Below, piece after piece: positions 25,912 to 38,419 of a stretch of DNA of 41,297 nt. The stretch covers positions 10,109 to 51,405 of the forward strand of contig BRYA01000735.1 of assembly GCA_030267965.1 (NCBI GenBank), written 5' to 3'. Position 1 is the first letter of the stretch. The number at the start of each line of letters is the position of its first letter. This DNA is from Triparma columacea. Taxonomy: Eukaryota; Sar; Bolidophyceae; Parmales; Triparmaceae. Made by a program: the position numbers and the translations under genes. The notes beneath the pieces were generated by a model. That model was given only the letters and a program-made list of their open reading frames with translations, ran no database searches and was not told where the DNA came from.

Positions 25912-28151
25912 ATGGGCCCTCAACATGGGCGCAACGACTCGTCTGACGGGGGAGAAGGCCGGGAGACTAGAAGCGGGATTCAATGGGAAGATAGCGAAGA
26001 ACGTCTCTTGGACCCAATAATGGGTGAGCCTTCAATCTCCGACACTCTTCTATTGAGTCCATGGGAGAAGTTCGTCAAATACAACAAGTTTCCTTTTAAG
26101 GTGTGTTCTTTGTACTTTGTGGGGGTCCATTTGATCGGTGATTTGTTTCGCTCAGGATTGTCCTAACCCCACTCCTCCCACCATTGCCCGACGCTCCAAT
26201 CCCACAGTTCACAATCCACCTTCTCCTACTTCTCCTTGTAACGCTTCAGGTCATAGTTTTCAATCTTCAGGATGCAGTCTATAGTAGAACCATGCATACT
26301 GGCTTCAAGTACTACTTCATGCCCTCAAACTCAAGTTATGACCCAAGTAGCGATGAAGAATTCACGTTTCTCTACTCGGTCAAGGACACTTTGGCGGCCG
26401 TTCAGGGGGTTTCAGACGGTTTTTGGGAAATGTCTCGGAGCTCAATCGCTGTTGTTGGCTATGTAGATGCCGACTCTATTACGACTTGCCACATTCCTTC
26501 AATCATCACAACAAACACCTCCGACCCAAACTACTTCGCTCCTAAGACCCCCAGCCTTACGATACGGCGCGCGCACGGGCAAGCCGACGATATGACATAC
26601 ACTTACGATTCCATACCTCAGGGACCCATAGGTGAATTCGTGCCGGAATTCAATTCCACTGAATCCCTCTCCCAACTTATTGACAATCTTGCTGACTTTC
26701 AGTTCGAGATGAGGCTGTGCAATGAGAATCTCGGGAAGCTTTATCGGGCATGCTACGAGTGGAACGTTGTTGTGACATTCTCTTTCTCGAACTACGCCAA
26801 CATTTTCGTTACGGTCCATGACGATATTGTCGGAAAGTGCGATGATTTGGACGTAAACGAGTATATGTCGAAGATTCTGCACAACGTTGGGATTGTTTTG
26901 GTCGGCATCGTTTATCTTTGCCTTATTGTGAAGGATTTTGCTCGCAGGGTTAAGGTCTACTTATACGTAAAGAGGGCTCATGGTGCAGCCCAGAAGGTCT
27001 TGTATGACTCTTACCTGGAAGATTCCGATTCCGACGTAGATGACGCCATAGATGCCAACTTCGTTGGGGAAGCAGGGGATAATGTGAGGGATGTGGTGGA
27101 GATCCCGTGGAAGAATATGCCTTATGCGGTCTTCTTCAAGTTTTTTCCATTTTGGAGTCTCCTATCCTTCGCGGGAGCACTCATTTCGGCGGCGTACTCG
27201 CTGTACACTGCCTTCGATAAGAGCTACCACATCCCGACTACAATCCTTGAGAAGTTTGGGAGCGGATTTGGCTGCATGCTCCTCTGGCTGTCCCTCACCC
27301 AGTTCTACAAACACAACAAGCAGTACTATAGCTTCATCCTAACCATGCAACACGCCATCCCTCTTCTTCTCCCCTTTCTTGTCGGAGTGATACCCGTCTT
27401 TGTCGGTTACGCAATGTTCGGGATGTCCTACTTTGGAAGTCAAAGCGCTCTCTTTGCTCTCCCCTCGGATGCCTTCTCGACACTTTTCAGTCTCTTGAAC
27501 GGGGATGTGATATACCAAACATTCATTTCAATGTGGCAGCCCAACCAATTTATCGTCAACGTTTACCTCTACACTTTCATCAGTGTCTTCATCTACCTCG
27601 TTCTGAATGTTACTATCAGCGTAGTTGAGCACAGCTTTTTCACGTCCCAGGGGACACCAAGGACATTTGATGTGTTCATACGACGGGGATTTGCGCTGCA
27701 AGAAGAAGATGCATCCAAAGATTGGTACCAAAGGGAGATAGAACCCAATAAGGATGGTGCCCGTGACGGATTGAAGAAGCGAGTCGCTCTCAAGCCAAAT
27801 TTCTTCCTACCGAAGCCTGAGATGTCTCTAAGTGATGATCGCCAGACCATACTCGAGTCTCGAAGCGTTGGCAGCCATCGTCAGAACGATGGACAAAGGA
27901 TCAAATCGAGGCAGCTCAGGCGAAGGCTGAAAAGGGAGGATAGAAAGAGCAACAGGAAGGATAGTAAGATAAGTAGTAGGAGCGCATCCCCGACAAACAC
28001 GTCGCCTAGGAGGCGTTCCATTCCGTCGCCGAGTCGAAAAAACGATGTGGCCAACGAGCGTAGCAACAAAACTGAGCTGACGCTGCATGAAGAAAACGTG
28101 CTTCTCAGCTTCTTGGAGGACGAGGTTGACGTGGCTCTCGAGGAGTTATAA
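25912..28151 (+). CDS. Mucolipin (TRPML) cation channel (710 aa)
   Basis: Exon 1 is 25912..26100 (63 codons) and exon 2 is 26208..28151. The intron is 107 bases, with TCCTAAC before the acceptor CCCACAG. The join gives SPWEKFVKYNKFPFK|FTIHLL, matching the conserved mucolipin N-terminus ahead of TM1. TM1 (about 64-83) is followed by the large lumenal domain (to about 290), then TM2-TM6 and a pore region, MFGMSYFGSQSALFALPSDA then FSTLFSLLNGDVIYQTF. TRPML channels release Ca2+, Fe2+ and Na+ from endolysosomes and are gated by PI(3,5)P2; in protists they may also serve other acidic stores. The selectivity filter reads NGDV (494-497) instead of the NGDD of animal TRPMLs. The cytosolic tail is basic, Ser/Arg-rich and longer than in animals. 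A convergent neighbour stops 81 bases away. Confidence 0.88.
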
Positions 28152-28232
28152 TTCAATATTCACATCATTTAGTCAAACGTGCACAGTGTTTCGTCGAGGG
28201 CGACTTCATTCATTACATTCCCCTTCTTTGCC

Positions 28233-31200
28233 CTACTTTCCCATTTTTGCCATCATCTTCTGAAGTAGTATGTCGCTGTATTTCTCGAGGACCCCGTCCA
28301 ATAATTCTGCCTCGGACCTGCGTGCAGGAGCAGTTACCGGTCTGGCCGTAGGCGGGAGAGAATTCATGTTCTTGAACTCCTGGCTGCTGACCGACTGAGA
28401 CATGAGCGGCCTCGCTGGCACAGAGGTGGTGCTGTCCTCCAAGATTGATGGCATACTGCTCATCCTGGTTGACAGGTTGACGTCGTTGGTTTGAAAGACG
28501 GCCATTCTCCCCTGCAGGCTCGCGAAGCTGTCCCTGAAATTGTTCAAGAGCTCGAGGGGCTCGCTGTCCTCTAGTGTTAAGACGGACTCTTCGAGAACGT
28601 TGGTGTTGGCCTCCTGAGTCGTGTTAAGAGAAGTCTCGAGGAGTTCCTGGTATGCATCGAAGGCGTTTTTCATCGCTGCGTTGAGCTCCGTCAGGGTCTT
28701 TTTGTACACTTCCTTTGGCCGCCTCAGAGCTACCGAGTTAGTTAGGTTGGCGGCAGAAGTTTCGAGATGCGTCTGGAGCTGTCCTTTCGCCAGACTCGGG
28801 GGGGCTGGAGGGGCATTCACGGCATGCGCGGAGTTCTCTTTGTTCACGGTGGACTCGGCATTGGATGGTGAAGTGTCAGACTGGATCGGGACACTCTTCT
28901 CAGACTCCATGGACGCCTCCTCATTATCAGCTACAACGCTCTCCGTCTCCATAACAAGGGTCTCCACAACCATTTCTACCTCTTTAGAAGCCTTGGTGTT
29001 TGCAAAAGAGAGGCCAATGAGGGACACATCGTCTTCGCTCCCGACGGTGGTGGCTGGAGAAAGGAACATCTTGTTGGTGTTGTCAGTGTTTGGCCCCTCG
29101 GTGCCTCCGCAGGCACTGGTGTCGATGGTGAGGGTGGGCGACGCGGCTTCTTTCGATGGGAGTACCTCCTGGGAATTGCTAGAGGTGCATCCTTCTGATG
29201 TTGGTGCATCTGAAGCGGGTGCCTTCTCCAAGGAGGGCAGTTCTTCCTTCTGAGTTGTAACGGTTGGAACCGCAGTCGGGACAACAGGGGCTGTCTGGGG
29301 ACGAAGGGCCTCGTTCATGGTGGCAATCTCTTTGTCCAGGTTTGACGTCTTTGGATTGATCTCGTCCTCGGAGAGGAACCCCATCGCGCTCAACTTTTCC
29401 CTCATTTGATCGACGGCTTTCTCGGTCTGCTTCTTGCGCTCGCTGTTCTTTAGTATTGCCCTCTCCTCTTTGAGTGAGGTCTCTGGAACTTGCAAAGAGC
29501 GTTCGAGCTGCTCAATAGAAATGGATGATGATACAGATGAAGCATCATCTGGTGTCTTCTCTCCATCATTCGCTGAAACCCCCACTGTCTCCTCTACCTC
29601 TTTAGCCGGGTCTTCCACGCCCATGTCCTCGCTGTACTTCCTGAGGAAGTTTTTGCTCAGGCTCTCCCTAACCTCGCTATCGTCTTCCGTCGCCCTTCCC
29701 TCCAAGAACCCCTTGGCTATATCGTCCATAACCTTGACATAACAACTGTCGTCCACGTCATCGTCCCCGTACATGAGCAGGTCGTCGTCCTTTTTGACGA
29801 GTTCAGCGTCCTTTCCGATGGGCTTGCTCTCAAACATATTATCCATGATACCCCCCTCGATGGACGTGTAGAAGAGGCTGGGGGCATCAGCGTCGTCTTC
29901 GTTTATAGCGCTCATGTCCATATTCTCGTTCATTTCTAGTGGCCCGGGAAGGACGGCGATAGGTTCCGGCTGTTGGCTCTTCTTGACCGTGCTCTCCTCC
30001 CCGTTCGAAGTGTCGGGAGGATCGTCGGGGCTGCGTCCATTTTTTGAAACTTGCACGACAACTGAATTGTCGTCGTCAAACTCAAAGTCGTCGTCATCGT
30101 AGTCGTCTTCGGGTGGAGGGGGTGGAGGCAATCCAGAAGGTGATGGAGAGGATTCGTCATCGTCCGCTGAGGCAGCTGGAGCAGGAGCGGGGGGCGGGGA
30201 GGAAAGGGAATCTGCTGAGGCAACGTCGGAAACCGTCTTCACTGTCTTTGCCCAGTCGGGGATCTCCCCGACAACGACTTGCTTGCCCTTCTTCGTCTCC
30301 TCGTCGACCTTATTGCTCTCGGTATCTGCTTCTGCAACTGCCTGTGCCTCCTTCCTCTTCATCTCGGTGAGCCGCTCCTGCATCGCAGCTGTGAGCTCTG
30401 GGGCAAGCCTCCAGACGAATATGCACCCATCTGCGCCAATGCTGATAAGGCGCCTGCCGTCAAGAGTAAACTTGACCCCCGTCACCAACTCGGAGTGACC
30501 GGCCACCTTGCCGATGCAGTTGCCTGAGTAAAAGTCAAATATGCGGATCCACTTGTCAAAGGCGGCAGTGGCGATAAAGAGTCCCGAGGGGTCGATATCA
30601 AGTTTGTAGAGCTCTCCGGTGACGCCGTCACACTTGTAGCTTCGAGTTTTTCGCCCCGAGCTCATGTTGTAGACGCTCACTGACTTATCCTGACCGCTAA
30701 GTATCAAGAACTTGTTACTCGCATCCACGTTGACATCGTAGATGGTGCCACGTTTCGCTGAAATTGTTTTGATCTTCTTGGCCTTGAGATTCTTTCCCTT
30801 GAGGTCAAGGTCCGAGACGTGTAGGGCTCGATCTCCACCACAGGTGATAATCTTCTCACCGTCGTTGGAGAATTTAACGGCAGTCACGGTCGAGGTATGA
30901 TTGGGAAGAGTCGCCAGCTTCTTGTAGTCATTGGCGGTGTCGAAGACGTGAACGAGTTTGTCGCGAGAGGCAGACGCGAGGAGGCTGGTGGTCGGCGAGT
31001 ACGCAAGGGACATGACCTCAGCGTCGTGGGCCTGCATCATCTTCTTTTGGGTCATATTGTTGATGTCGAAAATCATGACATTACCGGACTTGTCTCCGCA
31101 GGCTAATTCTGCTCTGCCCGGGCTCATGGCCAAGGAGCGAAAGGATGGGTTGGAGGCGTTGGGAGAAGAGAAGTTTTCAGTGTCAGGGTCAGAGGAAGAT

Positions 31201-32693
31201 GAGTCGGAGACAGCTTTGGGGGAGGGCGAGGGGAGAGGGTACTGAGAAACGTGAAGAAGGTCACGAGAGAAGACATTCTTCCACCTGGAGTGGGTCACCC
31301 TGGCCATCCCTGGAACGCCGACATTCCAGAAGCGCATCGTCTGGTCGGATGATACGGTGACGAAAGTTCCGTCGGGAAGCTCGGGCGACGCAGCCTCCTT
31401 CCTCGGCGAGTGCGGGAGAGAAGAGGCGGGCGTGCTCTTGAGGGGAACGGGCTGAATGTCCCAAATTGGACCGGAGTGGTGAAGGAAGGAGCGGTACTTG
31501 CCAATGTTGTTGAGGTCGGCGATGTCATAAACGAAGAGTGAAGAGTCCGAGTATATGACGGAGATCTTCGTCGAGCCGGGGAGGAAGCGAACGCAGGACG
31601 AGGAGGAATCCCCGGAGTTATTGTTGAGTGAATTGGAATTGAACTGGGAAGTAGATGGAGGGAGGGGAAGTGTCGTCCTGTACTTGAGGTCCGAGGCGGA
31701 AAAGATGCGTACAGTACCGTTGCCGCAGCCCGTCGCGATAAGATCGTCCGAGATGGAGAGGCTGCGGAAAGACGGGGTTGGGGGGGGGAGGGGGCAAGTG
31801 GGTTGGTTTAGTGATTTGGGCGAAGCAGCCATGAGCAAAGTGAAAAACTTATAGTGCCATTCTCACCTATAACCATGAGGGGACTCGAGGGAAACCCAGT
31901 TCTCCATCAGCAGGGACGAGGCCGAAAAGGCACAGAGAGTTCCGTTGGATGTGACCGTGTAGACCTTGTCGGTGGGACCGTGGTGAGCAACGTCGACAAA
32001 GGTGGAGTTCGCGTGAGAGGCCAGAATGGACGCGGGGTAACCCTTGATCTCGGGAAGGGCTGTCTCCGGGTTAGGAAGGTGCGCCGCGAGCACGGAGGCG
32101 TCGGCAGAAATTGACGAGGTGAGGTCATTTGGGTTGGGGGAGTCTGGAAAGATAACATTGGAAGTGTCCATGTTCCAGAACTTGAGATGGTTCGCACCAG
32201 CTGTCACGAACTGCCTCGAAGACGTAAAGCACACCGAGTAGACTTTCTGAGAAATGCGGGCCGCGGCGACAGGCCTACAGGCCCTCCAGTTCCAAATGTA
32301 CAACCTCCTGTCATGCTTGAAACCAGTTGAAACCAAAGTGGAAGCCGAAGGAGAAAAGGCCAACGCAGATACCCCGAACTTATGACCTTTCAGCTCTGAC
32401 TTCACCATGCCAGTGGACAAATCCCAGACAATCACGGCAGGAGCATGACCTTTCTCCCCGATTGCAAGGAATTTCCCATCAGAAGAGAAGCAGCAGCATG
32501 ACACAGTCTTCGATGCGCGAAAGAACCGAATCTGGCGATTCCTTCGCGCACTGTATACGACCACTACCGATCCTGCTGCATACGCAACCTCCCCAGTACC
32601 TGCATTCACAGAGAAACCAGCATTCGATGAAGAGGTCAATCCAATGACTTTTTCAAGTGTGAGATTGTTCTTCGGTGCATCAGGGCCAGCCAT
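28233..32693 (-). CDS. MABP1/WDR62-family WD40 scaffold protein (1451 aa)
   Basis: Exon 1 is 32693..31867 and exon 2 is 31761..28233. The 105-base intron has a GTGAG donor and TTTCCGCAG acceptor, phase 2, joining SPHGY to SLSISDD in line with the family alignment. Residues 1-~725 form two WD40 propellers. They begin LEKVIGLTSSSNAGFSVNAG, include DGKFLAIGEKGHAPAVIVWD, and end SELVTGVKFTLDGRRLISIG followed by a CIFVWRL strand, all diagnostic of MABP1/WDR62. The animal proteins scaffold JNK signalling and, for WDR62, act at centrosomes and spindle poles; homologues occur in many ciliated protists. Residues ~725-1451 are acidic, Ser/Pro-rich and disordered with a short C-terminal helix (VLEKYSDILLQKMMAKMGK) that might dimerise. 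JNK-docking features cannot be judged here. Confidence 0.88.
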
Positions 32694-32924
32694 GTGGTAG
32701 TGCGGTTCTCCGGTCGAACGTGGGTTGAAACTATAACGGCGGTAAGACTGGTTTGGGCGAGAAATTGGTTACAGGTTCTGTTTTCTCAAAATCTTAAAAT
32801 CGGAGGGAGTCTTGGGAGGGAGGACATTTGCCCATTTTGCACTCCAAAGATTTTGGGGAGAACAAAACGAGCGCCGTTTAATTTAGCCTTGAGGAGTAAC
32901 TTCATCGTTAGTTCGGGCTCCTAA

Positions 32925-35900
32925 ATGTCCAACGTCTCCATATTGAGTGTTATTTCGTCTGCCCTTCGTGGGGACCGTGATGCAAATCGCTTTCTTGACA
33001 GTCTGGTGACTGATTACACGTTCTCGTCGTCTGATAGTTGCCTGGTTGGGGGGTGGGGTAGTGTTCGGGGTGGACTAATAGAGGTGGCTTCAGCCCCTCC
33101 CTCTCCTTCTACAGAGCAACACCTGCACCTTGTGGCAACCATGGTGAAAAGGCTTGCAAAGCGCACGCCGGCGGTCGAATCAGGGTTGATATCGTCTGCG
33201 CTGTTGGTGGCTAGCAGTGGTGTTGCTCCTCCCGCGTCAGTGGATCATATTGTAGGCACTGAGATGAAGTTGAGGGTGGAGGTGATTAAGATGAGCATGG
33301 AGTTGATCTTTGGTGGCAAGTTGCAAGGAGGGGCTGCCCTCGACACGCTTTGTTCTGCGGTCGCCACGAACTCTGTGAACAGTGGGGTTTCGTCAACTGA
33401 AGGTCTCCTTACGACTCTCCTCAATACCCCGAATCTCACCCCTCTCCCCCTCCTCTCGATCTTCAAGCACGTGGGGCTAGAGGCGCAAAGCGATGGTTGC
33501 CCTGAGTCTCTGAAGAGCATACTTAGGAACGCGACTCCTTCCGTCCTATCGTCGGTCGTCCTCTCTATTCTTGTCAAGGCCAACGAGGAGGGGACTGGGA
33601 ACAACCCCAAGCTGGCCTCGACTGCAATCACCGGGACGCAGTACTGGTGCGAGGCCGCCGATTTGACTATCGTCGACATTTTCTTGTCATGCGGGGGTAA
33701 ATTTTTGGAGGCCGTTGCCGCTGACAGCCTCTACAGCAATCACCAGAACGTGATTGACTCGGTTGCAGATTTTCTAGATTCAATTTTGACAAGGAGCAAG
33801 GCAAGAATAATCGAAAATGCGGGCAACGATTTTGACGACAGCTCGGGAGCTGATGTGGAGAAGGAGAGATATAGCGCGACCTTTGACAACATCCTTGGAG
33901 AACTGGTTAGCGCCATAGGCCTCCAGCGCTTCAGGATCATGACCGCGGGCGAGGAAGTCTGCCGGACGATGACCAGAACTGCATCAGTCGTGGTGAATTC
34001 CTCCCTCCACCTCTTCATGTCTGATACACCCCCTGGCTCCTCGAAAAATGCAATCACGCTCCTTACCAAGGCTGCCGCTCATGCCAACCTTAACGTGTCG
34101 GCGATGTCCATCGAAGTCCTCACCAAGCTCGTTTCAAAGTTTAACCTCTCGCCGACTCTGCTTCCTATTCTACAAGCCAAGGCCTGTTGGGTTGATGACG
34201 ACATCGTGGATCCTGAGGAGGTGAGAATGGATTTAATGTGAAAGGGCGGAAGAGGAGCGGAGCAAGGAGTAGCAGAATGGCAATGGCGGTGATACGATCT
34301 AACTAATTCCCTTCGCTCGTCATTTCTCCCCTCGCCTTCCTCTGTCCTTACACAGTTTGAGAGATTCAGGGAAATCATTTTATCCGACGCACTCTACAAG
34401 TGCTATCTGAGCGACAGGAATGGGTACGTCACTGGTACAGTTGCGGCAATCGAGGGGTTATTGGGTGGAGGCGGCACCGTCCAAATGGCAGTCCAGGTAG
34501 AGGCTGCTCTCGCGTGCCTCTCTTTCACGTCTCTTGACATCGCCAAGCGGGCTCTCCTTCTCCATGCGACCCCGGCGCAGAAGCAGCGTGCCACCAGGAT
34601 CAGGGGTGCTTCTATGGATATAAATCAAATCACCCATGAGGCGCAAGTGCACCACGATAATTTGACGAAGGTGGTCTCCTCAATATCCAACTCGACACAA
34701 TTCCTCGTTAGTAATGCCATAACTTGCAGTGCTGTCGGAAGGTTTCTCACTAAGTACGCCCAGTGGTGCTCAAAGAACCCGTTCGTCCTTAATACCGCTG
34801 CGAACATCGCTCTCACCGCTTTCAAGGCGGCGCCCAGTCTCTCTGGTGGCAACGAAGCCGTACGGCCTTTCTTCGAAACCTCTTCAGCCCTGAGGAATCT
34901 CCTCACCCGTGCGCCGCAGCACTTTGCATCCAACCCAGCGGCGCTCGCGGCTCTCTCCGATGGTTGGGTCACGAGTTACATGGCAGCTGGGCACGGTATC
35001 GAGTTTGAGGATAGACAGGCCCTCGCTAGCGGTATTTGTCGCGTCTTGTCGTCATTGCAACACCCTGAGGTGTTCGCTTCAAGCCTGTTTGGGTTTCTTC
35101 AGCCCGCGATTGAAATCCTGGCCGATATATTTGGCAAGGGAACGCTGAATGTGGATCACGCAAGGGGGGGCGATGAGATAAAGCTGCTTGCGGTCGTCTT
35201 CAGGAACTTTAAGTTGGGGGGTGGCAACGTTATGCAGGGTGAGGACGGGAATCTGCTCGTCAGCTTGATGAAGAGAGTGTGGAGTGACCTCGTGAAGGCT
35301 GCCAAGGGTTGGGGCGACAAGGTTGAGGTCGTCGAGGGGCTAGAGGATTTGATGAGGGAGCTGGTTGGTATGGAGGGGAGGGTGGGTTTGGGGGGGGCTG
35401 TGGAACTCGGTGTAGCGCTGCTGGAGGAGGGGAGGGGAGGGGCCGAAGCTGCACTTGGGGCTCTAAGTGAAATGGCAGAAGTGTACAGAGGGGGGGTAGG
35501 GGGGATCGAGGAGGGTGGAGAGGTCGGGGGGGTGTTCATTGGACTCTTGGACATGACTGTGAGCAAGATATCGTTGGATCAAGGGGGAGGGGTCATGGCT
35601 AGGTTCCTGGGGTGCATGAGCCATCTCTTGCTGCACTGCCCCGTAACAATCGTTGAGTGGAAAGGCGGGGAGTTTTTGAAGAGTATTCTAGGAGTTTGCT
35701 TGAGTGTGATGGAGGAAGGAAAGGAAGTCGAGGTGATTAAGGAAGCCATCTTGCTGATGAAGATATTGTTCGAGTTGGGTGATACAAAGGGGGGGGTGAG
35801 AATGGAAGAAGGGATGAGGCCAGAGACTTGCAAAAAAGTGTGGGCACGGATAGGTGGCATCGTGGAGAACTTCGTCGTGGGGCTGAGGGGGGGCGTTTTG

Positions 35901-36269
35901 AGGTGTTGTATTATGGGGACAATTGGAGGCTACTTGGAGGAGGTCATGGATCCCGTGGGGGGGCTGCTCAACAGTGTGCTCCTCAGGGGCGGGTGGAATT
36001 CGGGGGGCGGAGTTAGAGAGATAGAGGAGGTCGTTGGGAAGGGTCTAGTCGAGAGGGAGGAGGGGAGGAGGTTGGGGAACGACGTGAAAGATTTGTTGAT
36101 GAAGTTTTGCGTCAGGGTTTACGAGGAGCAGAAAATGGGCAGCTTGTTTGCATCCTTGGTGATGGATTTCTGCAGGGACATTTGGAGTCTCGTGGATGGC
36201 GCCGGCGGCGGTGTGGCAGTGGGCGGAGGACAAGGGGTGGCGTCGTTGACGGAGAAGTACATAAAGTGA
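32925..36269 (+). CDS. Karyopherin-beta-like HEAT-repeat protein, transportin-3/importin-13 type (1069 aa)
   Basis: Exon 1 is 32925..34220 and exon 2 is 34356..36269; the 135-base intron has GTGAG, a CTAAC branch-like word and ACACAG, phase 0. The product is all-helical, with repeated amphipathic pairs. Features resembling importin-13/transportin-3: the N-terminal LSVISSALRGDRDANRFLDS helix, and a central DDDIVDPEE|FERFREIILSDAL acidic/FxxFR segment like those of this family, then VGRFLTKYAQWCSKNPFVLN and repeated hydrophobic helices. Length suits this class (about 920-1080 aa). Such receptors carry SR-type and other cargos into the nucleus under Ran control. Similarity is by overall pattern and a few motifs, so the exact subfamily is tentative; another HEAT protein is possible. 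The 3' half is very rich in GGG/GAG codons. Its stop lies 35 bases from that of the convergent LEA2-like gene. Confidence 0.6.
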
Positions 36270-36304
36270 CGTGTATAGTTTACAAAGATAATAACATGCA
36301 TGAT

Positions 36305-36928
36305 CTAATTGAGGATTTCGTCGCACGACACTTCCAATTCGTCGTCCATCTCAATTGCTCCTATCAAGGACCCAACAGTCCCCTCGATTTGGATTGTTGT
36401 ATGAAGGTAAAGAATAATGTCACCATCGCAGGTTCCCCACGGGAGTAAGCAAGAGCCGCAGTCGTCAGCTATCGATGAAGCAATTGACAGGAGCTCCCCA
36501 CCGGACTGTGCTATCTCTGTGACGGTAAACTGCACCGTCTTTGTTGACGAAGCTTGAACATCAACAGTTCCCTCGCCTTCTCCGAGTTCAACAGAGGTGG
36601 GATCGGGGTAAAAGAGCTTCCCATTCACGTCGGCTTTAATGTCGAGGAGTATGCTGTCGTTCTCTATGATTATGGGGACCTTGGTATTCAACACGACGTC
36701 CCCAGAGGGCAACTCCACGTGGATGGAACCAGGTTTGCTGAGTTCTGTGAGGAACAAAGCAGAATCGAAGGTGCACGAGACTCGTGGGTAGAAGAGGTGT
36801 GTCAGAACTGTAATAAATATTGCAATAATAAATACTACGATGTAGATGGTCTTCCTGGACTTTTCTTTCGGGGGGGAGGGGAGAGGAAGAGAGCTATCAG
36901 GTGTGACTTTAGATATTGGAGCAGACAT
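36305..36928 (-). CDS. LEA2-like (NDR1/HIN1-like) single-pass membrane protein
   Basis: 207 aa from ATG at 36928 to the stop at 36305, single exon. A short Pro/Ser N-terminus with a basic patch (PPKEKSRKT) is followed by a hydrophobic span (about 27-47) and an extracytosolic beta-rich domain with VVLNTKVPIIIENDSILLDI and a GTVDVQASSTKTVQFTVTE strand. This pattern (anchor, then 'inner' strand with Asn/Asp and later repeat strands) fits the LEA2/WHy domain found in NDR1/HIN1-like and tail-anchored vacuolar or plasma-membrane proteins. Function in protists is unknown; stress or membrane-contact roles are guesses from plants. Four Cys in the last ~55 residues could form disulfides. Confidence 0.6.
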   Translation of the reverse strand: MSAPISKVTPDSSLPLPSPPKEKSRKTIYIVVFIIAIFITVLTHLFYPRVSCTFDSALFLTELSKPGSIHVELPSGDVVLNTKVPIIIENDSILLDIKADVNGKLFYPDPTSVELGEGEGTVDVQASSTKTVQFTVTEIAQSGGELLSIASSIADDCGSCLLPWGTCDGDIILYLHTTIQIEGTVGSLIGAIEMDDELEVSCDEILN

Positions 36929-37130
36929 TCATCCGAAGGTGTATGTGTATGGTATGTCCCGGTTCGAAGGACCGAAGACTTAACGGGGGGTCTTCGTTCT
37001 TTTGGTAATGTACTGGATTTGGCTTGGCTCTGAATCCACTTTCCCAATCCAAATTCCAACCTTCCTTGCAAGGCCCGCTCTCATTGGCTCAGAGCACAAA
37101 CAAGAATTTCCAGTAACAAAAACACTGGCC

Positions 37131-38419
37131 ATGAAATTTACTGCCCTTGCTCTATCTCTTCTCGCTGCGGCCGACGCCAAAGCCCCCAAGCACCACGAGT
37201 TCGAGGCTGTCGAGGCCTACACCTTCAAGGAGTTCACCAGGGACTTCAACAAGGTGAGACTCCATCTGGCCCCGACAACTTGTGATTCTTAGGAAATTCC
37301 CCCCCCTCCAGGACCCCCTCCCTGACCCCCCCGCCCCTAACCCCGCAGGTCTACGACAACGTTGAGTACTCCCGCCGCGAGGAGATCTTCAATGCCAACA
37401 AGGAGGACATTATGAGCCACAACAAGCTCCTCGGCAGGACCTACCACAAGGGATTCAATGAATTCACTGACTTCGAGGACCATGAGGGCAACTTCGGCTA
37501 CGCTAAGGGATCCCACTCCGCCTGGAGCAACGCTAGGGTCCTTGCGCACGATGAGCTCCCCTTCGAGGTTGAGTCTGCCGACAAGCTCCCTGCCTCTGTT
37601 GACTGGCGTGAGAAGGGAGTCGTCACCGCTGTCAAGGATCAGGGAGGATGCGGGTCGTGCTGGGCTTTCGCCGCCACCGCCGTCCTTGAGTCCCACATTG
37701 CCATCGAGACCGGAACCCTCTTCAACCTTGCCCCCCAGGAGTTTGTCTCTTGCATGCCCAACCCTGAGAAGTGCGGTGGAACTGGCGGATGCGCCGGCGC
37801 CACTGTCGACCTCGCCTTCGACTACGCCATGAGCAACGGCGGCATGGTCCAGGAGTACCAGATGGGGTACACCTCCTACTACGGAGAGGACGGAGAGTGC
37901 ACCATTGAGACCAACGGGGCTAAGTCCTTCCTCAGGGATGGACCAGACCCTGACGGGATCACCGGCGGAGTTGCCAACATCAAGGACTACGCCAAGCTAC
38001 CCACCAACGACTACCTCGCCCTCCTTAATGCCGTCGCCAAGACCGGACCCGTTGCCGTCTCTGTCGCCGCCTCCCCCTGGAAGTCTTATGAGTCCGGAGT
38101 CTACCAGGGTACCTTTGACTCCGAGTCCCTCGACGTCAACCATGCCGTCACCCTCGTCGGTTACGGAACCGACTCAGATACCGGCCTCGACTACTGGCTC
38201 GTCCGCAACTCCTGGAAGCCCACCTGGGCGGAGGGAGGCTACATCCGTCTTCTCCGTGTTGACCCCGACGCACTCGAGGACCCTGAGTCCATCTGCGGCC
38301 TCGACACTAAGCCCCAGGACGGAACCGCCTGCGAGGGACAGACCGCAAACATCACGGTGTGCGGTACGTCAGCCATACACTTCGACAATGTCATCCCCAT
38401 CGGCGGCTACCTCATCTAA
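37131..38419 (+). CDS. Papain-family (C1A) cysteine protease (397 aa)
   Basis: Exons 37131..37253 and 37349..38419; the 95-base intron has GTGAGA, CCCCTAAC branch and CCGCAG, phase 0. A signal peptide (MKFTALALSLLAAADAKA) is followed by an I29-type inhibitory propeptide (FKEFTRDFNKVYDNVEYSRR ... NEFTDF) and the mature enzyme from about LPASVDWREKGVV. Active-site residues are present: oxyanion Q139 and C145 in QGGCGSCWAF, H306 in VNHAVTLVGYG, N328 in VRNSWKPTWAEGGY. It is likely a lysosomal/vacuolar or secreted endopeptidase made as a zymogen. A ~45-residue C-terminal extension with two Cys (GTACEGQTANITVCGTSAIH) goes beyond classic papain. Codon use is strongly biased to C-ending codons (GCC, CTC, GAC), unlike its purine-rich neighbours, which suggests high expression. 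Confidence 0.92.

Noticed and set aside
31762..31866. ATG at 31838 as start of a separate WD40 gene
   Set aside because: It lies inside the 105-base intron; splicing joins both parts into one MABP1/WDR62 protein as in the known family.
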